Below, one piece after another: positions 8,865-19,037 of a stretch of 64,000 nucleotides of DNA. The translations under genes and the position numbers were made by a program. Under the pieces are notes generated by a model. It saw only the letters and a program-made list of their open reading frames with translations. It was not told the DNA's origin and did no database searches. Positions within the stretch are counted from its first letter, which is position 1. The number at the start of each line of letters is the position of its first letter. Origin of the DNA: Polaribacter porphyrae (GTDB lineage Bacteria > Bacteroidota > Bacteroidia > Flavobacteriales > Flavobacteriaceae); contig NZ_MSCN01000001.1 of assembly GCF_002954685.1 (NCBI RefSeq), forward strand, positions 1,940,429 to 2,004,428, written 5' to 3'.

Positions 8865-9677
8865 ATGAAGAGAGAAATAAAATTAATCATTATCACTTTT
8901 ATTGGTTTTTTATTTCTTTTATGGATTGCAAAACCTATAAGATTTTTTTTAATAGATAACAATTTACCTGAATTAAACTCTAGATTTATTGCAGGTATAT
9001 TTATGCGGTTATCAATTATAGTTTTAGCTATAAAGCTAATTAATATAAAAAAAATAAAAAATTATAATGGGTTAAGTACATCCAAGAGAGTTAATAATAT
9101 TCAAGCATTAGCTATTCCTTTTGTATTCATTTTATCTGGAATAATTAGTAATTGGTACACTTATACAAACACTCAAATTTATTTACTTTTATTATTTATT
9201 CTATCAGTTTTTACGGTCGGTTTTGCTGAAGAAATAGTATTTAGAGGTATTATACTACCTCTCTTTATAAAACATTTCAAAGCTAAAAAAAACGTTTTAT
9301 TTATTAGTGTTCTATGTACTTCACTAATTTTTGGTGGGCTTCATTTTTTTAATATTCTTAAAGAACCAGGAAATATAGTCGGTATTACAAATCAAGTTTT
9401 TTTTGCTACGTCTATTAGTTTTTTTTTTGGAGGCTTAATGTTAAGAACAAATAATATTATTATTCCATCCATTATTCACGGATTCATAAATCTTGCTTTT
9501 GGATCAGGTATTTTAAATCAAAAAAGCGCACCGATAATTACAGGAAAAATAAGCGAAGGAATAAACTGGAGTTCTATAATTCCAACGACAATATTTTTTA
9601 GCTTCATTTTTTTAGGAGGAGCTTATATGATAAAAAAAGTTAATAAATCAGATATATTAAAAGAGCTAAATATATGA
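8865..9677 (+). CDS. CPBP family intramembrane metalloprotease
   Basis: A polytopic protein with the Abi/CAAX-protease motifs: the glutamate pair in GFAEEIVFRG (E-E-x-x-x-R), a membrane histidine in FGGLHFF and a third motif in IIHGFINLAFG. CPBP proteases are bacterial relatives of Rce1; most bacterial members have unknown substrates and some process bacteriocins or membrane peptides. I chose the ATG at 8865 over the TTG three codons earlier because TTG starts are rare here. It follows the AraC regulator and precedes a thioredoxin-like lipoprotein. Confidence 0.88.
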   Translation: MKREIKLIIITFIGFLFLLWIAKPIRFFLIDNNLPELNSRFIAGIFMRLSIIVLAIKLINIKKIKNYNGLSTSKRVNNIQALAIPFVFILSGIISNWYTYTNTQIYLLLLFILSVFTVGFAEEIVFRGIILPLFIKHFKAKKNVLFISVLCTSLIFGGLHFFNILKEPGNIVGITNQVFFATSISFFFGGLMLRTNNIIIPSIIHGFINLAFGSGILNQKSAPIITGKISEGINWSSIIPTTIFFSFIFLGGAYMIKKVNKSDILKELNI

Positions 9678-9773
9678 GAGTATTTAAGCTTAACACAAAA
9701 AATGATACTTCAAAAACTATTTACACAAATAACTAAAATTATGTTATTAAATGAGTACTTACTTAAGACAAGA

Positions 9774-10760
9774 ATGTATAAACTATTACTTCTGTTTTTG
9801 TTGATTTCTTCCTGCAATGAAACTTCAGTAACTAAATTTTCTTTGAAAGGAAAAACCAATAAATTTAAGGATGGGACTACTTTATATTTAAGTAATAATA
9901 ATACTTTAATAGATTCCACCAAAGTAAAAAATAACTCCTTTGAGTTTCATACAGTTTTACCCACTTCACCTTTAGATGTTTTTTTAAGAACTAAAAATTA
10001 TTCACACTATCGCTATCTATGGTTAGAAAATAAAGCAATGACTTTTGACGCTAGAAAAACCAATTTTAAGAATGCCATAGTCACAGGTTCAAAGTCTGAA
10101 GAACTAAATTTTAATCTTTATAAAAATACAGATTCATTAACTGATAATGAAATTTTAAATTTAGAAATAGAGTTTATTAAAGAACATCCAAGTAGTATTA
10201 TTAGTGCCTCTATACTTTCATCGAATTCTTCTACTTTGGGTAGAAATAAAGTTCAAAACTTATATGAATTACTATCTGAGGAAAACAAAAATTCAAAGTA
10301 TGGGAAACAAATAGCCCAATTTGTTAGCCTGAATAAAGAATTAAAAATTGGAGATCATTTTATTGATTTTGAAATGTTAGATAACACTGGTATTCCTAAA
10401 AAACTATCAGATACAAAAGCAAAAGCAATATTATTAGAATTTTGGGCTTCTTGGTGTAGCCCTTGTCGAAAGGAAAATCCAAATTTGGTCAACACTTATA
10501 AAAAATACAAACCAAAAGGATTTGAAATATTTGCAGTCTCTTTAGATGGTAATAAAAATAATTGGCTAAAAGCGATTAAACAAGACCATTTAAATTGGAT
10601 TCATGTTAGTGATTTAAAAGGCAGTAATAATAGGGCATGCTTGATCTATGGCATAGATGAAATACCTAAAAATTTTCTAATTGATAAGAATGGGATTATT
10701 ATCGGAAAAAATTTAAAAGGGTTAACATTAAAAAATAAATTAAAAGAAACTTTAAAATAA
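9774..10760 (+). CDS. TlpA-like thiol-disulfide oxidoreductase lipoprotein with N-terminal DUF4369-like domain
   Basis: The C-terminal ~130 residues are a thioredoxin fold with the redox motif FWASWCSPCRKE and a cis-proline region DEIPKNFLID. The N-terminal half resembles the DUF4369 domain commonly fused to TlpA-like proteins in Bacteroidota. The start is set at the ATG at 9774, because a lipoprotein signal follows at once (LLLLFLLISSCNE, lipobox ISSC); the longer frame from 9702 would bury it. The mature protein should be anchored in the envelope and reduce or oxidise exported proteins. The next gene starts 5 nt later, so the two are probably co-transcribed. Confidence 0.85.
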   Translation: MYKLLLLFLLISSCNETSVTKFSLKGKTNKFKDGTTLYLSNNNTLIDSTKVKNNSFEFHTVLPTSPLDVFLRTKNYSHYRYLWLENKAMTFDARKTNFKNAIVTGSKSEELNFNLYKNTDSLTDNEILNLEIEFIKEHPSSIISASILSSNSSTLGRNKVQNLYELLSEENKNSKYGKQIAQFVSLNKELKIGDHFIDFEMLDNTGIPKKLSDTKAKAILLEFWASWCSPCRKENPNLVNTYKKYKPKGFEIFAVSLDGNKNNWLKAIKQDHLNWIHVSDLKGSNNRACLIYGIDEIPKNFLIDKNGIIIGKNLKGLTLKNKLKETLK

Positions 10761-10765
10761 TATTA

Positions 10766-12316
10766 ATGAAAAACACGAAACTTTTAATATTACTCATAGC
10801 ATTTACTAGCTGTATTAGCTATTTGAAAACTCAAAAACCAAAATTTAACCTTACGGAAGGAAACAAGACAGAGCATAATATTCTAATAAATAGCAAACAC
10901 GAATATAATTTATCTCTTAAAAAAGGGCAATTTGGTATAATTCATTTACAACAGAAGGGAATGGATGTTAAAATTGTTTCTTATGATCCTGAAGGAAAAG
11001 AAATTGAAGAATTTGATACACCTAATGGGGCATTTGGTAGTGAACTTATTTTAATTGATGCAGATAAATCAGGTATTTATAAATTAAAAATAATACCTCT
11101 TGGCGAAAATAAAGAAGAAAAAAAGGGTTCCTATACAATTGAATTCATTTCATCAAGTAATTCAATTACTTCTCATCTTGATAAAGTTTTTAAATTGATT
11201 GGAAAAGGGAATCATATTCCTGGATTTTTTGTAAGTATCGTTGATAAAGAAAAAATCTTGTATTCAAATGGTCAAGGTTTTGCGAATATTGAAAAACAAA
11301 CTCCTTACACAATTAATACGATTCAACAAATAGAATCTATATCTAAAACATTTCTTGGACTTTCTATAATGCTTTTAGTAGAAGAAGGTAAATTAGATTT
11401 AGATAAAGATATAAATGATTATTTACCTTTCAGGGTTAACAACCCGTTCTATCCAAAAAAACCAATTACTTTAAGACATTTAGCAACTCACACAGCTTCT
11501 ATTAATGATAGGAATCAACACGAAAATTTCGCTTGGATTGAAAATAAAGAAGTTTTCGAAAAAAATAAAACTAAATATATACATGAAGAAAGACGTAAAT
11601 ACTATAAAAGCATCATGGGCAATAAAGAAACAACGATGGAAGCTTTTCTAAAATCGTATTTATTACCAAAAGGGAAAAACTATTCAAAGGAGAACTTCTT
11701 TAAGAGAAAACCAGGAAAAGAATGGTATTACTCTAACGTTGGTGCAACACTTGCTGCATATATAGTACAAATAATTAGTAAGCAACCTTATAATGAGTTT
11801 GTAGAAAAAAATATTATTGATAAACTAAAATTAGAACATACAACTTGGGGATATAACCCTAAAAAAGAGAAAATAAATTCATTAAAATATGGGAGTGGTA
11901 AAAATGAATATCCTAGAATTATATCTCCTACATATCCTGATGGTGGCATTTACTCGAATACAACTGATTTGTCTAAATATCTTATGCATTGGATAAAGGG
12001 ATATTCTGATGAACGATCAATTGTAAAACCTAGTTCATACAAAGAAATAATGAGTATTCAATTTGAACAAAAAAAAGGAGATTATAAAGGGTTGAAGAAT
12101 GGTCTTTTTTGGTGGATTTTCAATCAAAATAGAATGGGACATAATGGAGGTAATATGGGTTCTAATGCAAATATGTTTTTTTACCCAGAACTTGGCATTG
12201 GCTATACAAGTTTGGAAAATATAACTTATGGTGAAGATGATGAAGCTGAAATTCAATCTATAGAAATAAAAAAAATTTTGAATAGATACCCCAAATATTT
12301 TAAAACAGATAATTAA
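10766..12316 (+). CDS. class C beta-lactamase-fold serine hydrolase, lipoprotein
   Basis: A lipoprotein signal (LLIAFTSC) is followed by a ~130-residue N-terminal beta-rich domain, then the serine hydrolase. The catalytic signatures are S191-I-S-K194, Y322-S-N324 and H459-N-G, which replaces the KTG triad of true beta-lactamases. This form is typical of esterases and D-aminopeptidases of the family, so antibiotic resistance should not be assumed. It is clearly paralogous to the hydrolase near 22.3 kb: both share the KKPGxE-YSNVGAxLAAYI region and a long insertion before it. It follows the TlpA-like gene by 5 nt. Confidence 0.88.
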   Translation: MKNTKLLILLIAFTSCISYLKTQKPKFNLTEGNKTEHNILINSKHEYNLSLKKGQFGIIHLQQKGMDVKIVSYDPEGKEIEEFDTPNGAFGSELILIDADKSGIYKLKIIPLGENKEEKKGSYTIEFISSSNSITSHLDKVFKLIGKGNHIPGFFVSIVDKEKILYSNGQGFANIEKQTPYTINTIQQIESISKTFLGLSIMLLVEEGKLDLDKDINDYLPFRVNNPFYPKKPITLRHLATHTASINDRNQHENFAWIENKEVFEKNKTKYIHEERRKYYKSIMGNKETTMEAFLKSYLLPKGKNYSKENFFKRKPGKEWYYSNVGATLAAYIVQIISKQPYNEFVEKNIIDKLKLEHTTWGYNPKKEKINSLKYGSGKNEYPRIISPTYPDGGIYSNTTDLSKYLMHWIKGYSDERSIVKPSSYKEIMSIQFEQKKGDYKGLKNGLFWWIFNQNRMGHNGGNMGSNANMFFYPELGIGYTSLENITYGEDDEAEIQSIEIKKILNRYPKYFKTDN

Positions 12317-12371
12317 TTAATATTCGATAATACAAGTAGTTGTATAATTCAAAAAATAAAATAAAAATTAA

Positions 12372-12929
12372 ATGAAAAACAAGTTACTAACTTTATTATT
12401 CTTTTTCATTGCTATAAGTAACTATGCACAAGACAAGAGTGATACATATACAGAAAAAATTTGGCGTGTAAATTTTTTAAATCCAGCCATAGAATTAGAG
12501 TTCCCAACAGGTAAAAATTCAACATTTTCATCTGCAATAGGTGTCGGTTATAATGGCGGTTATCCAGATTTAACTTCTAATGCTAGTGGATTTATTTATG
12601 TTGTTAGTCCTTTTTTAGATTTTCAACAAAAATGGTTTTATAATTTTAAAAAAAGAAGAGATAAAAATAAAAATACAGAAAACAATTCTGGTAATTTTTT
12701 TTCATTCAGGTTAATTACCAGAGGCAATTCCATTACAGAAAATGTAACAAGAACATCTAATTTAGATTTTGCTTTTGGTCCAACTTGGGGCATACAAAGG
12801 AAGTATGGCAAAAGTTTTCATTTCCTTTTTGATATTGGTCCTCAATATTATTTTGACACAAAAGGTAATGGTAATATATGGCCAATAATGTTACAACTCA
12901 ATTTAGGTTTTAACCTAAATAAAAAATAA
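12372..12929 (+). CDS. secreted hypothetical protein, probably an outer-membrane beta-barrel
   Basis: A signal peptide ends at NYAQ. The mature part alternates hydrophobic and polar residues with many Gly and aromatic positions (for example SSAIGVGYNGGYPD, FDIGPQYYFD, LQLNLGFNLN) and ends in a strand with an aromatic residue near the C-terminus, as in small outer-membrane barrels. A Lys/Asn-rich loop lies near residues 95-110. It sits between two serine hydrolases on the same strand with short gaps. No family was recognised with certainty. Confidence 0.6.
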   Translation: MKNKLLTLLFFFIAISNYAQDKSDTYTEKIWRVNFLNPAIELEFPTGKNSTFSSAIGVGYNGGYPDLTSNASGFIYVVSPFLDFQQKWFYNFKKRRDKNKNTENNSGNFFSFRLITRGNSITENVTRTSNLDFAFGPTWGIQRKYGKSFHFLFDIGPQYYFDTKGNGNIWPIMLQLNLGFNLNKK

Positions 12930-12952
12930 GTGTTCAAAAAACAATCAATCAA

Positions 12953-14827
12953 ATGAAACATTATATTATAGTCATATTACTATTATTTTCAATTTTTAGT
13001 GATGCTCAAACATTATCAAATAAACAGTTAAAAGACTCTATCAAAGCTATTATCCATAAACAGCAAATTCCTGGAGGAGTAGTTACTGTAGTTACTAAAG
13101 ATTCTGTTTTATTTAAAACAGCTTTTGGTCATTCAGATTTAAACAGAAAAGAAAAGGTTACTGACGAAAATCTTTTTAAGATTGCTTCCATAAGCAAGAC
13201 ATTTACAGCTATTGCTATTATGCAACTGGTAGAGAAAGGAAAGTTAAAATTAGATGATAATTTAAGTTCTGTAGTTCCAGAAGTTCCTTTCAAAAATAAG
13301 TGGTCTAATTCTCATCCTGTAAAAATAAAACATCTACTGGAACACAAGTCGGGTTTCAGTGATTTCAGTTATTCACATCTTACCAAAAGATATGAATCTG
13401 AAAAAGCTAAAAATATTTTTGATCAAGTTTTAGCATTACAATCTGCTTTAAAAACCAATTTTAAACCAGGTTTAGTAACTACATATTCAAATCCAGGATA
13501 TATTGTTTTGGCATATATTATTGAAAAAATCAGTAGAAAAACGTATGAAGATTATATAAAAGAAAATATTTTAAATCCGCTGGAAATTACTAATACAGGC
13601 TTTAAAAATGATTTTGGTACATCAGTAAAATCTCTTTTAACAAAAGGTTATTTTCTAAATCAAGGTAAACTTATACTATCGAATAAAGAGATTGAAAACT
13701 TTCAGCTAGGAGCATCAGGATTAATTAGTGATGTTAATGATATGTCTAAATTTTTGCAGTTTTTTTTAAATCAAAAATCACAAAACAGCACAGCTATTTT
13801 AAGTAAAGATGGAATTTTAAATATGGAAAAGCTACATTCCGATTTTGATAAAAAAAACAAAATAAAAACAGGTTATAATTTAGCCCTAGAAGATAGAATA
13901 TTTGGAGACAAGGAATTTCTGTTTTATGGTAATAGCGGATTAACAGATGGTTTTGTTTCTAACTTTATTTACAGTAGAGATTTAGATATTGGTGTTTTTG
14001 TAAGTACAAATTTATTTATGAGAAGTAATGAGCAAATTATTAATTTATTGATTAACAATTTTTGCAAACAAAAATCAATTAACTACAGCTATAACACAAA
14101 TACAAGAGACTTATCCGAATTTGAAGATTGGGAAGGTGAACATAGAGAGTTAAATGATTCTCAAGAGATTTGGAACTTTATCAATTTTCCTGTAAGAACA
14201 AAAACTGTAAAAATAGAAGATAATTTTCTTATAATATCTGACATTGAAGATGGTGAATATAGATACAAGAATGTTGGTGGTAATGCATTTTTAAATGAAG
14301 ATTTAGAAGAGAAAATTCCAACAGTATACTTAACCGATTTTGATGGTAAAAAATCGATTTATTACTATGACAGTACTTATATCCCAACAAATAAAATTTC
14401 ATACTCTATATTAAGGACACTTTTAATATTTAGTATAGTTTTATTATTACTAACGATAATAGTACTTATTATAAATGTCATACGATTCATTTTTGTAAAA
14501 AAAACAAAGAATACTGTATTACAGTTATTAAGATTATCTCTTCCTTTTATATGTATATTATTATCTGTTTTGTTTGCAATTAATAATTTAAGTTTTAATA
14601 AAATAGACAATCTTGGCACTATAACAATTACATCTGTATCGATATTTATGCTTACAGTTCTATTTCCAATACTATGTATTTGGATGATTTATAAAGAAAG
14701 AAAACGCATCAAATTTGAAAAAAGAAAATTTTATAAACTATTCTGTTTATTAGCGGTTTTTGCAAATATATTTATTTGTACTTATTGTGTAAGTATGGGG
14801 TGGTTTGCTGTAATGTTTTGGTCTTAA
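12953..14827 (+). CDS. class C beta-lactamase-fold serine hydrolase with C-terminal membrane segments
   Basis: After a signal peptide (ending SDAQ) the hydrolase shows S79-I-S-K82, Y178-S-N180 and a third motif YGNSGLTDG where KTG would stand. Residues ~370-470 resemble the linker that follows the catalytic domain in membrane-tethered family members. From about residue 485 there are four hydrophobic segments, so the enzyme faces the periplasm and is anchored at its C-terminus. Peptidoglycan peptide or D-amino-acid substrates are likely from family knowledge but not shown. The next gene starts 11 nt after its stop. Confidence 0.85.
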   Translation: MKHYIIVILLLFSIFSDAQTLSNKQLKDSIKAIIHKQQIPGGVVTVVTKDSVLFKTAFGHSDLNRKEKVTDENLFKIASISKTFTAIAIMQLVEKGKLKLDDNLSSVVPEVPFKNKWSNSHPVKIKHLLEHKSGFSDFSYSHLTKRYESEKAKNIFDQVLALQSALKTNFKPGLVTTYSNPGYIVLAYIIEKISRKTYEDYIKENILNPLEITNTGFKNDFGTSVKSLLTKGYFLNQGKLILSNKEIENFQLGASGLISDVNDMSKFLQFFLNQKSQNSTAILSKDGILNMEKLHSDFDKKNKIKTGYNLALEDRIFGDKEFLFYGNSGLTDGFVSNFIYSRDLDIGVFVSTNLFMRSNEQIINLLINNFCKQKSINYSYNTNTRDLSEFEDWEGEHRELNDSQEIWNFINFPVRTKTVKIEDNFLIISDIEDGEYRYKNVGGNAFLNEDLEEKIPTVYLTDFDGKKSIYYYDSTYIPTNKISYSILRTLLIFSIVLLLLTIIVLIINVIRFIFVKKTKNTVLQLLRLSLPFICILLSVLFAINNLSFNKIDNLGTITITSVSIFMLTVLFPILCIWMIYKERKRIKFEKRKFYKLFCLLAVFANIFICTYCVSMGWFAVMFWS

Positions 14828-14838
14828 GTATAGTAATA

Positions 14839-15735
14839 ATGAAAAAGATTATCACACAGCTTTTAATATTCGCTTCTATAGCTCTACAATCACAAATCAA
14901 TGGAAAAGTTGTAGATGGTGAAACCAAGAAACCAATACCCTATTGTAATATCTGGATTGAAAATAAAGATATAGGGACTAGTTCTGATGAAAATGGAATA
15001 TTTAAACTTGAAACTAAAGAGAAAAATAGCATTCTTATTTTTTCAGCTATAGGTTACAAAACAACAAGAAAAAATTGGGATGCTAACAGCTCTATTATTG
15101 AGATGTCGCCAGAGGAAATCATTTTAGATGAAATTGTTTTAGATAAAACGAAAAAGAAAAACACAATATTAGGTAAATTTAAGAAATCAAAAATCAATAA
15201 ATTTTTTGGATGTGGAGAAAGGCCTAAAATTAGAGCCAGATATTTTGCTTTTGATAAAAAGATAAATGAAACTCCTTTCTTAAGCGAAATTCAATTTTAT
15301 ACAATGAGTGATATTAAAAACGCAAAATTTAATGTGCGTTTATATGAAGTAGATGAAAATGGAAAACCAGGTAATTATCTTTATGATAAAAATCTAATAG
15401 GTTATGCCAGAAAAGGAAATAAATTAACAACTATAGATTTATCTCATTTAGATATTTTATTTCCAAAAAAAGGCTTTTTTATATCTGTGGAGTGGTTTAT
15501 TATTCAAGAAAATAGTTATGAATATACTTATAGAGAAGAAGGTTCTAGAAAAAAAATGAAAGCAGTTGCTTATGACCCCAGTTTTGGTACAATCCCATCA
15601 GATGCTGATGGTAATTGCTGGATTTTTGAAAAAGGAAAATGGAATAAAATTCTAAAAAATGGTGATGATGATTATTCTAAAAAACATCGTAATAAGTACA
15701 CATTACTAGCTATTCAGCTTTTACTTACTAATTAA
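14839..15735 (+). CDS. secreted protein with carboxypeptidase-like regulatory domain
   Basis: A signal peptide (ending LQSQ) leads into a carboxypeptidase-D-regulatory-like beta sandwich: INGKVVDGETKKPIPYCN, the DENGIFKLE turn and IGYKTT. This is the fold found at the front of many TonB receptors, here without plug or barrel. The remaining ~200 residues are a beta-rich domain I do not recognise. The ATG at 14839 is chosen because the signal peptide starts there; a frame extending upstream overlaps the previous gene. It may help surface assembly or bind envelope polymers; no direct evidence. Confidence 0.7.
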   Translation: MKKIITQLLIFASIALQSQINGKVVDGETKKPIPYCNIWIENKDIGTSSDENGIFKLETKEKNSILIFSAIGYKTTRKNWDANSSIIEMSPEEIILDEIVLDKTKKKNTILGKFKKSKINKFFGCGERPKIRARYFAFDKKINETPFLSEIQFYTMSDIKNAKFNVRLYEVDENGKPGNYLYDKNLIGYARKGNKLTTIDLSHLDILFPKKGFFISVEWFIIQENSYEYTYREEGSRKKMKAVAYDPSFGTIPSDADGNCWIFEKGKWNKILKNGDDDYSKKHRNKYTLLAIQLLLTN

Positions 15736-15761
15736 TTTTATAAATATTAGCGCATAAAGTA

Positions 15762-15783
15762 GTACCAATGCTTCTATTGGAAC
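15762..15783 (+). repeat. 22-nt imperfect hairpin, copy 2
   Basis: GTACCAATGCTTCTATTGGAAC can pair GT-CCAA with TTGG-AC around a GCTTC-containing loop. It lies 27 nt after the previous stop and 45 nt before the TonB receptor start. Like copy 3, it is followed by a T-rich stretch containing GTTCA. Confidence 0.55.
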
Positions 15784-15827
15784 TATAATTCAGCTATTTA
15801 TGTTTTTGTTTGTTCAAAAAATAAATA

Positions 15828-18206
15828 ATGAATAAAATATTAGTATTCCTTTTTCTTATCGTTTTTAGCACTTTATCCTTTAGTCAAAACCAAAAAAGTA
15901 CTATAAGTGGAAAAATAGTAGATCAAAAAACTGGGGAAACATTAATCGGAGTTAATATCTCTATTAAAAATAAAAGTTTAGGAACTATTACAAACAACTA
16001 TGGGTTCTATTCCATAACCATACCAAATGATACTTACACAATTTCTTATAGTTATTTGGGCTATAAAACAATTGAAAAAGAGATAAAATTGACCAATAGT
16101 TTACAACTTGATATCAAATTAGCTGAAGAAGAAAATGTTTTAGATGAAGTTATTATTTCTCAAAGTAAAAACAATAGTGGAAATAATATTCGTAAACCTC
16201 AAATGAGTACTACAGTTTTAAAAGCAAAAACCATTAAAGAAACGCCTACAGTTTTAGGTGAGTCTGATTTGGTTAAAACAATTACTCTATTACCAGGAGT
16301 AACTGATGTTGGCGAAGGTAGCGCGGGTTTTAACGTTAGAGGTGGTAGCACAGACCAAAATTTAGTGCTTTTAGATGAAGCAACAATATACAATACATCT
16401 CATTTATTAGGTTTTTTATCTGTTTTTAATACAGATGTTATAAAAGATATCAAACTATATAAAGGAGGTATTCCTTCAAAATATGGTGGTAGATTATCTT
16501 CTGTTTTAGAAGTACATCAAAAAGATGGTAATTATAATAATACAAAATTTACAGGAGGAATTGGTTTACTATCAAGTAGATTAATGGTTGAAGGACCAAT
16601 TAGAAAAGAAGTAGGTTCTTTTTTAGTGGCAGGTAGAACTTCTTATCTTAATCTATTTTTAAGTCTAGCAGACGAACCCAACAGAATTTCTTTTTATGAT
16701 TTAAATACTAAATTATCCTATAGAATAGACGATAACAATAAAATCTATTTTTCAGGATATTTTGGTAAAGACAAGATAAAATTATCAGATTCATTCAAAA
16801 ATTCTTATGGAAACTTTTTTATAAATACGAGACTTAATCATATTTTTAATAACAAGCTGTTTTCTAACTTATCTTTAATTTATAGCGAATATGATTATAA
16901 TTTAGAATTCGTTTCAGAGGGTTTTGAGTGGGCTTCAAGTATTAATAACATTAACTTAAAATACAACTTTAATTACTACTTAAATAACACCTTAAAAATC
17001 AATTTTGGTACAGATGTTTTTAACTATCATTTCAATCCCGGAGAAATTATTGCTAACTCTAATTCGTCACCTATTAATGAAGAAAAGTTAGATGATAAAA
17101 TTGCTTTTGAACCTTCAATATATCTAGAAGCAGAACACAAATTGTCTGATAAATTTACTGCAAGATATGGTTTTAGATTTAGTTCTTTTTTTAGACTGGG
17201 CAACAAACCTTTGAATACTTATACTAATGATTTACCTGTAGTTTTTAATGAAGAATTAAATAGTTACGAATCAGCAAAACCTATAGGAGTTCAAAGCGAA
17301 AGTGAAGCTAAAAAAACAACCTCGTTTTTTAATATAGAACCTCGTTTTTCTTTGGTATATCAACTTAATGAACAATCTTCTTTAAAAGGAAGTTATCAAA
17401 GAATGAATCAGTACATTCATTTAATTTCAAACACAAATGCACCAACTCCTTTAGATATCTGGGCTCCAAGTGGAAAGTATATTAAACCTCAAAATTCAGA
17501 TTTATTTGCTTTAGGTTTATTTAAAAACTTCGAAGAAAATAATTATTCTATAGAAGTTGAAACATATTATAAATCCATAAAAAACAGTGTAGATTTTATT
17601 GATGGTGCAGAATTAATTGCTAATAACAATATAGAAACAGAAATTTTACAAGGTGATGCACGAGCTTATGGACTTGAATTTTTACTGCGTAAAAATTCAG
17701 GACGATTTACAGGATTGGTGGGTTATACAATAAGTAAATCAGAGCAACGAGTTTCCGGAAGATCACCTAATGAAACAGGAATTAACAATGGAATTTGGTA
17801 CAATACTCCACAAGATAGAACGCACGATTTATCAATTACAGGCAACTATTCTTTAACAGAAAAATGGAGTTTAAACGCCAACTTTGTTTTCCAAACAGGT
17901 CGTCCAACAACGTATCCAAATGGACAATATCAGTTTGAAGGTCTTGTAGTGCCTGTGTTTACTTCTAGAAATGAAGAACGTTTGCCTGCTTATCATAGAT
18001 TAGATATTTCAGCAACTTATACTCCTAAACACAACAAAAATAAAAAATGGGAAAGCGAATGGGTTTTTGGTATCTACAACATATATAATAGACAAAATGC
18101 CAATTCAATACGATTTAGACAAAACGAAACGACACTAAATAACGAAGCCGTACAAACTTCTATTTTCGGAATCATTCCTTCTATAACTTATAATTTTAAA
18201 TTTTAA
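15828..18206 (+). CDS. TonB-dependent outer-membrane receptor
   Basis: A 792-residue receptor with signal peptide (ending LSFSQ), an N-terminal carboxypeptidase-regulatory-like domain (residues ~25-110), a plug with typical phrases LLPGVTDVGEG, FNVRGGSTDQN and LLDEATIYN, and a 22-strand-type barrel ending in Phe (ITYNFKF). It would import a bound ligand across the outer membrane using TonB-ExbBD energy. The DUF4249 lipoprotein gene begins 3 nt later, a standard receptor/lipoprotein pair in Bacteroidota that differs from SusCD. The ligand is unknown. The gene is intact, unlike the receptor near 30-32 kb. Confidence 0.93.
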   Translation: MNKILVFLFLIVFSTLSFSQNQKSTISGKIVDQKTGETLIGVNISIKNKSLGTITNNYGFYSITIPNDTYTISYSYLGYKTIEKEIKLTNSLQLDIKLAEEENVLDEVIISQSKNNSGNNIRKPQMSTTVLKAKTIKETPTVLGESDLVKTITLLPGVTDVGEGSAGFNVRGGSTDQNLVLLDEATIYNTSHLLGFLSVFNTDVIKDIKLYKGGIPSKYGGRLSSVLEVHQKDGNYNNTKFTGGIGLLSSRLMVEGPIRKEVGSFLVAGRTSYLNLFLSLADEPNRISFYDLNTKLSYRIDDNNKIYFSGYFGKDKIKLSDSFKNSYGNFFINTRLNHIFNNKLFSNLSLIYSEYDYNLEFVSEGFEWASSINNINLKYNFNYYLNNTLKINFGTDVFNYHFNPGEIIANSNSSPINEEKLDDKIAFEPSIYLEAEHKLSDKFTARYGFRFSSFFRLGNKPLNTYTNDLPVVFNEELNSYESAKPIGVQSESEAKKTTSFFNIEPRFSLVYQLNEQSSLKGSYQRMNQYIHLISNTNAPTPLDIWAPSGKYIKPQNSDLFALGLFKNFEENNYSIEVETYYKSIKNSVDFIDGAELIANNNIETEILQGDARAYGLEFLLRKNSGRFTGLVGYTISKSEQRVSGRSPNETGINNGIWYNTPQDRTHDLSITGNYSLTEKWSLNANFVFQTGRPTTYPNGQYQFEGLVVPVFTSRNEERLPAYHRLDISATYTPKHNKNKKWESEWVFGIYNIYNRQNANSIRFRQNETTLNNEAVQTSIFGIIPSITYNFKF

Positions 18207-18209
18207 AAA

Positions 18210-19037
18210 ATGATAAAAAATAAAATAATCCTTTTAATTATTATCCTAATTACTTTTAGTGCTTGCGAAACCGTAATTAATTTAGATTTTGAAGATGATC
18301 AAGAACGATTAGTAATTGAAGCTTTGATAAAATGGCAAAAAGGAACTTCTGGTAATAATCAAACAATAAAATTGAGTAAAACAGCATCGTTTTATGACAA
18401 TTCAATTTTACCAGCCAAAAATGCAGATGTAAAAATTAGCAATCAAAATGGAGCTGTATTTGTATTTAATGAAATAGCTGATGGTATTTATGAAACCAAT
18501 AATTTTATTCCATCAGTTAACGAGAGTTATACCTTAACAATTGTTTACGAAAATGAAGTTTATGTAGCATCAGAAACTTTAATTGAAGCTCCAGATATCA
18601 ACAACATTACACAAACTATTGAAAATGGTGACAGCACAACTGAACCAGAAATAAATGTGTTTTTTGATGATAAACCAAATATTGAAAATTTTTACAGAAT
18701 AATATATGAAAGGTCTGAAAATAATGGAGCTTCAATTGATTCTGATTATACAATTTATGACGATCAATTTGAAGATGGTAATGAATTAGTAGATTTTAAT
18801 GAATATGAAGAAATAGCTATAAATCAAGTTTTTCAAATTTCATTATTTGGTATTTCCGAGAGATTTAGTAATTATTTATCACTAATAAATGCACAAGGCG
18901 ATGCCGGTTTTGACCCTTTTGCTTCTCCACCAGTAAATGTTTTTGGGAATTGCGTAAATACTACAAATTCAGAAAATTACCCTTATGGATATTTTGGTTT
19001 AAGCGAGTTTGATGTTGCAACATATACATGGCAATAA
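18210..19037 (+). CDS. DUF4249 family lipoprotein, partner of the TonB receptor
   Basis: The lipoprotein signal LLIIILITFSAC is followed by the characteristic DUF4249 opening (E-x-VINLDF, then RLVIEALI) and a beta-rich body (NADVKISNQNG, YTLTIVYENEVY). Members sit on the outer membrane next to TonB receptors and are assumed to bind or hand over the substrate. It is 3 nt behind the receptor gene. Its stop overlaps the ATG of the next gene as TAATG, indicating translational coupling. At 275 residues its length is within the family range. Confidence 0.85.
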   Translation: MIKNKIILLIIILITFSACETVINLDFEDDQERLVIEALIKWQKGTSGNNQTIKLSKTASFYDNSILPAKNADVKISNQNGAVFVFNEIADGIYETNNFIPSVNESYTLTIVYENEVYVASETLIEAPDINNITQTIENGDSTTEPEINVFFDDKPNIENFYRIIYERSENNGASIDSDYTIYDDQFEDGNELVDFNEYEEIAINQVFQISLFGISERFSNYLSLINAQGDAGFDPFASPPVNVFGNCVNTTNSENYPYGYFGLSEFDVATYTWQ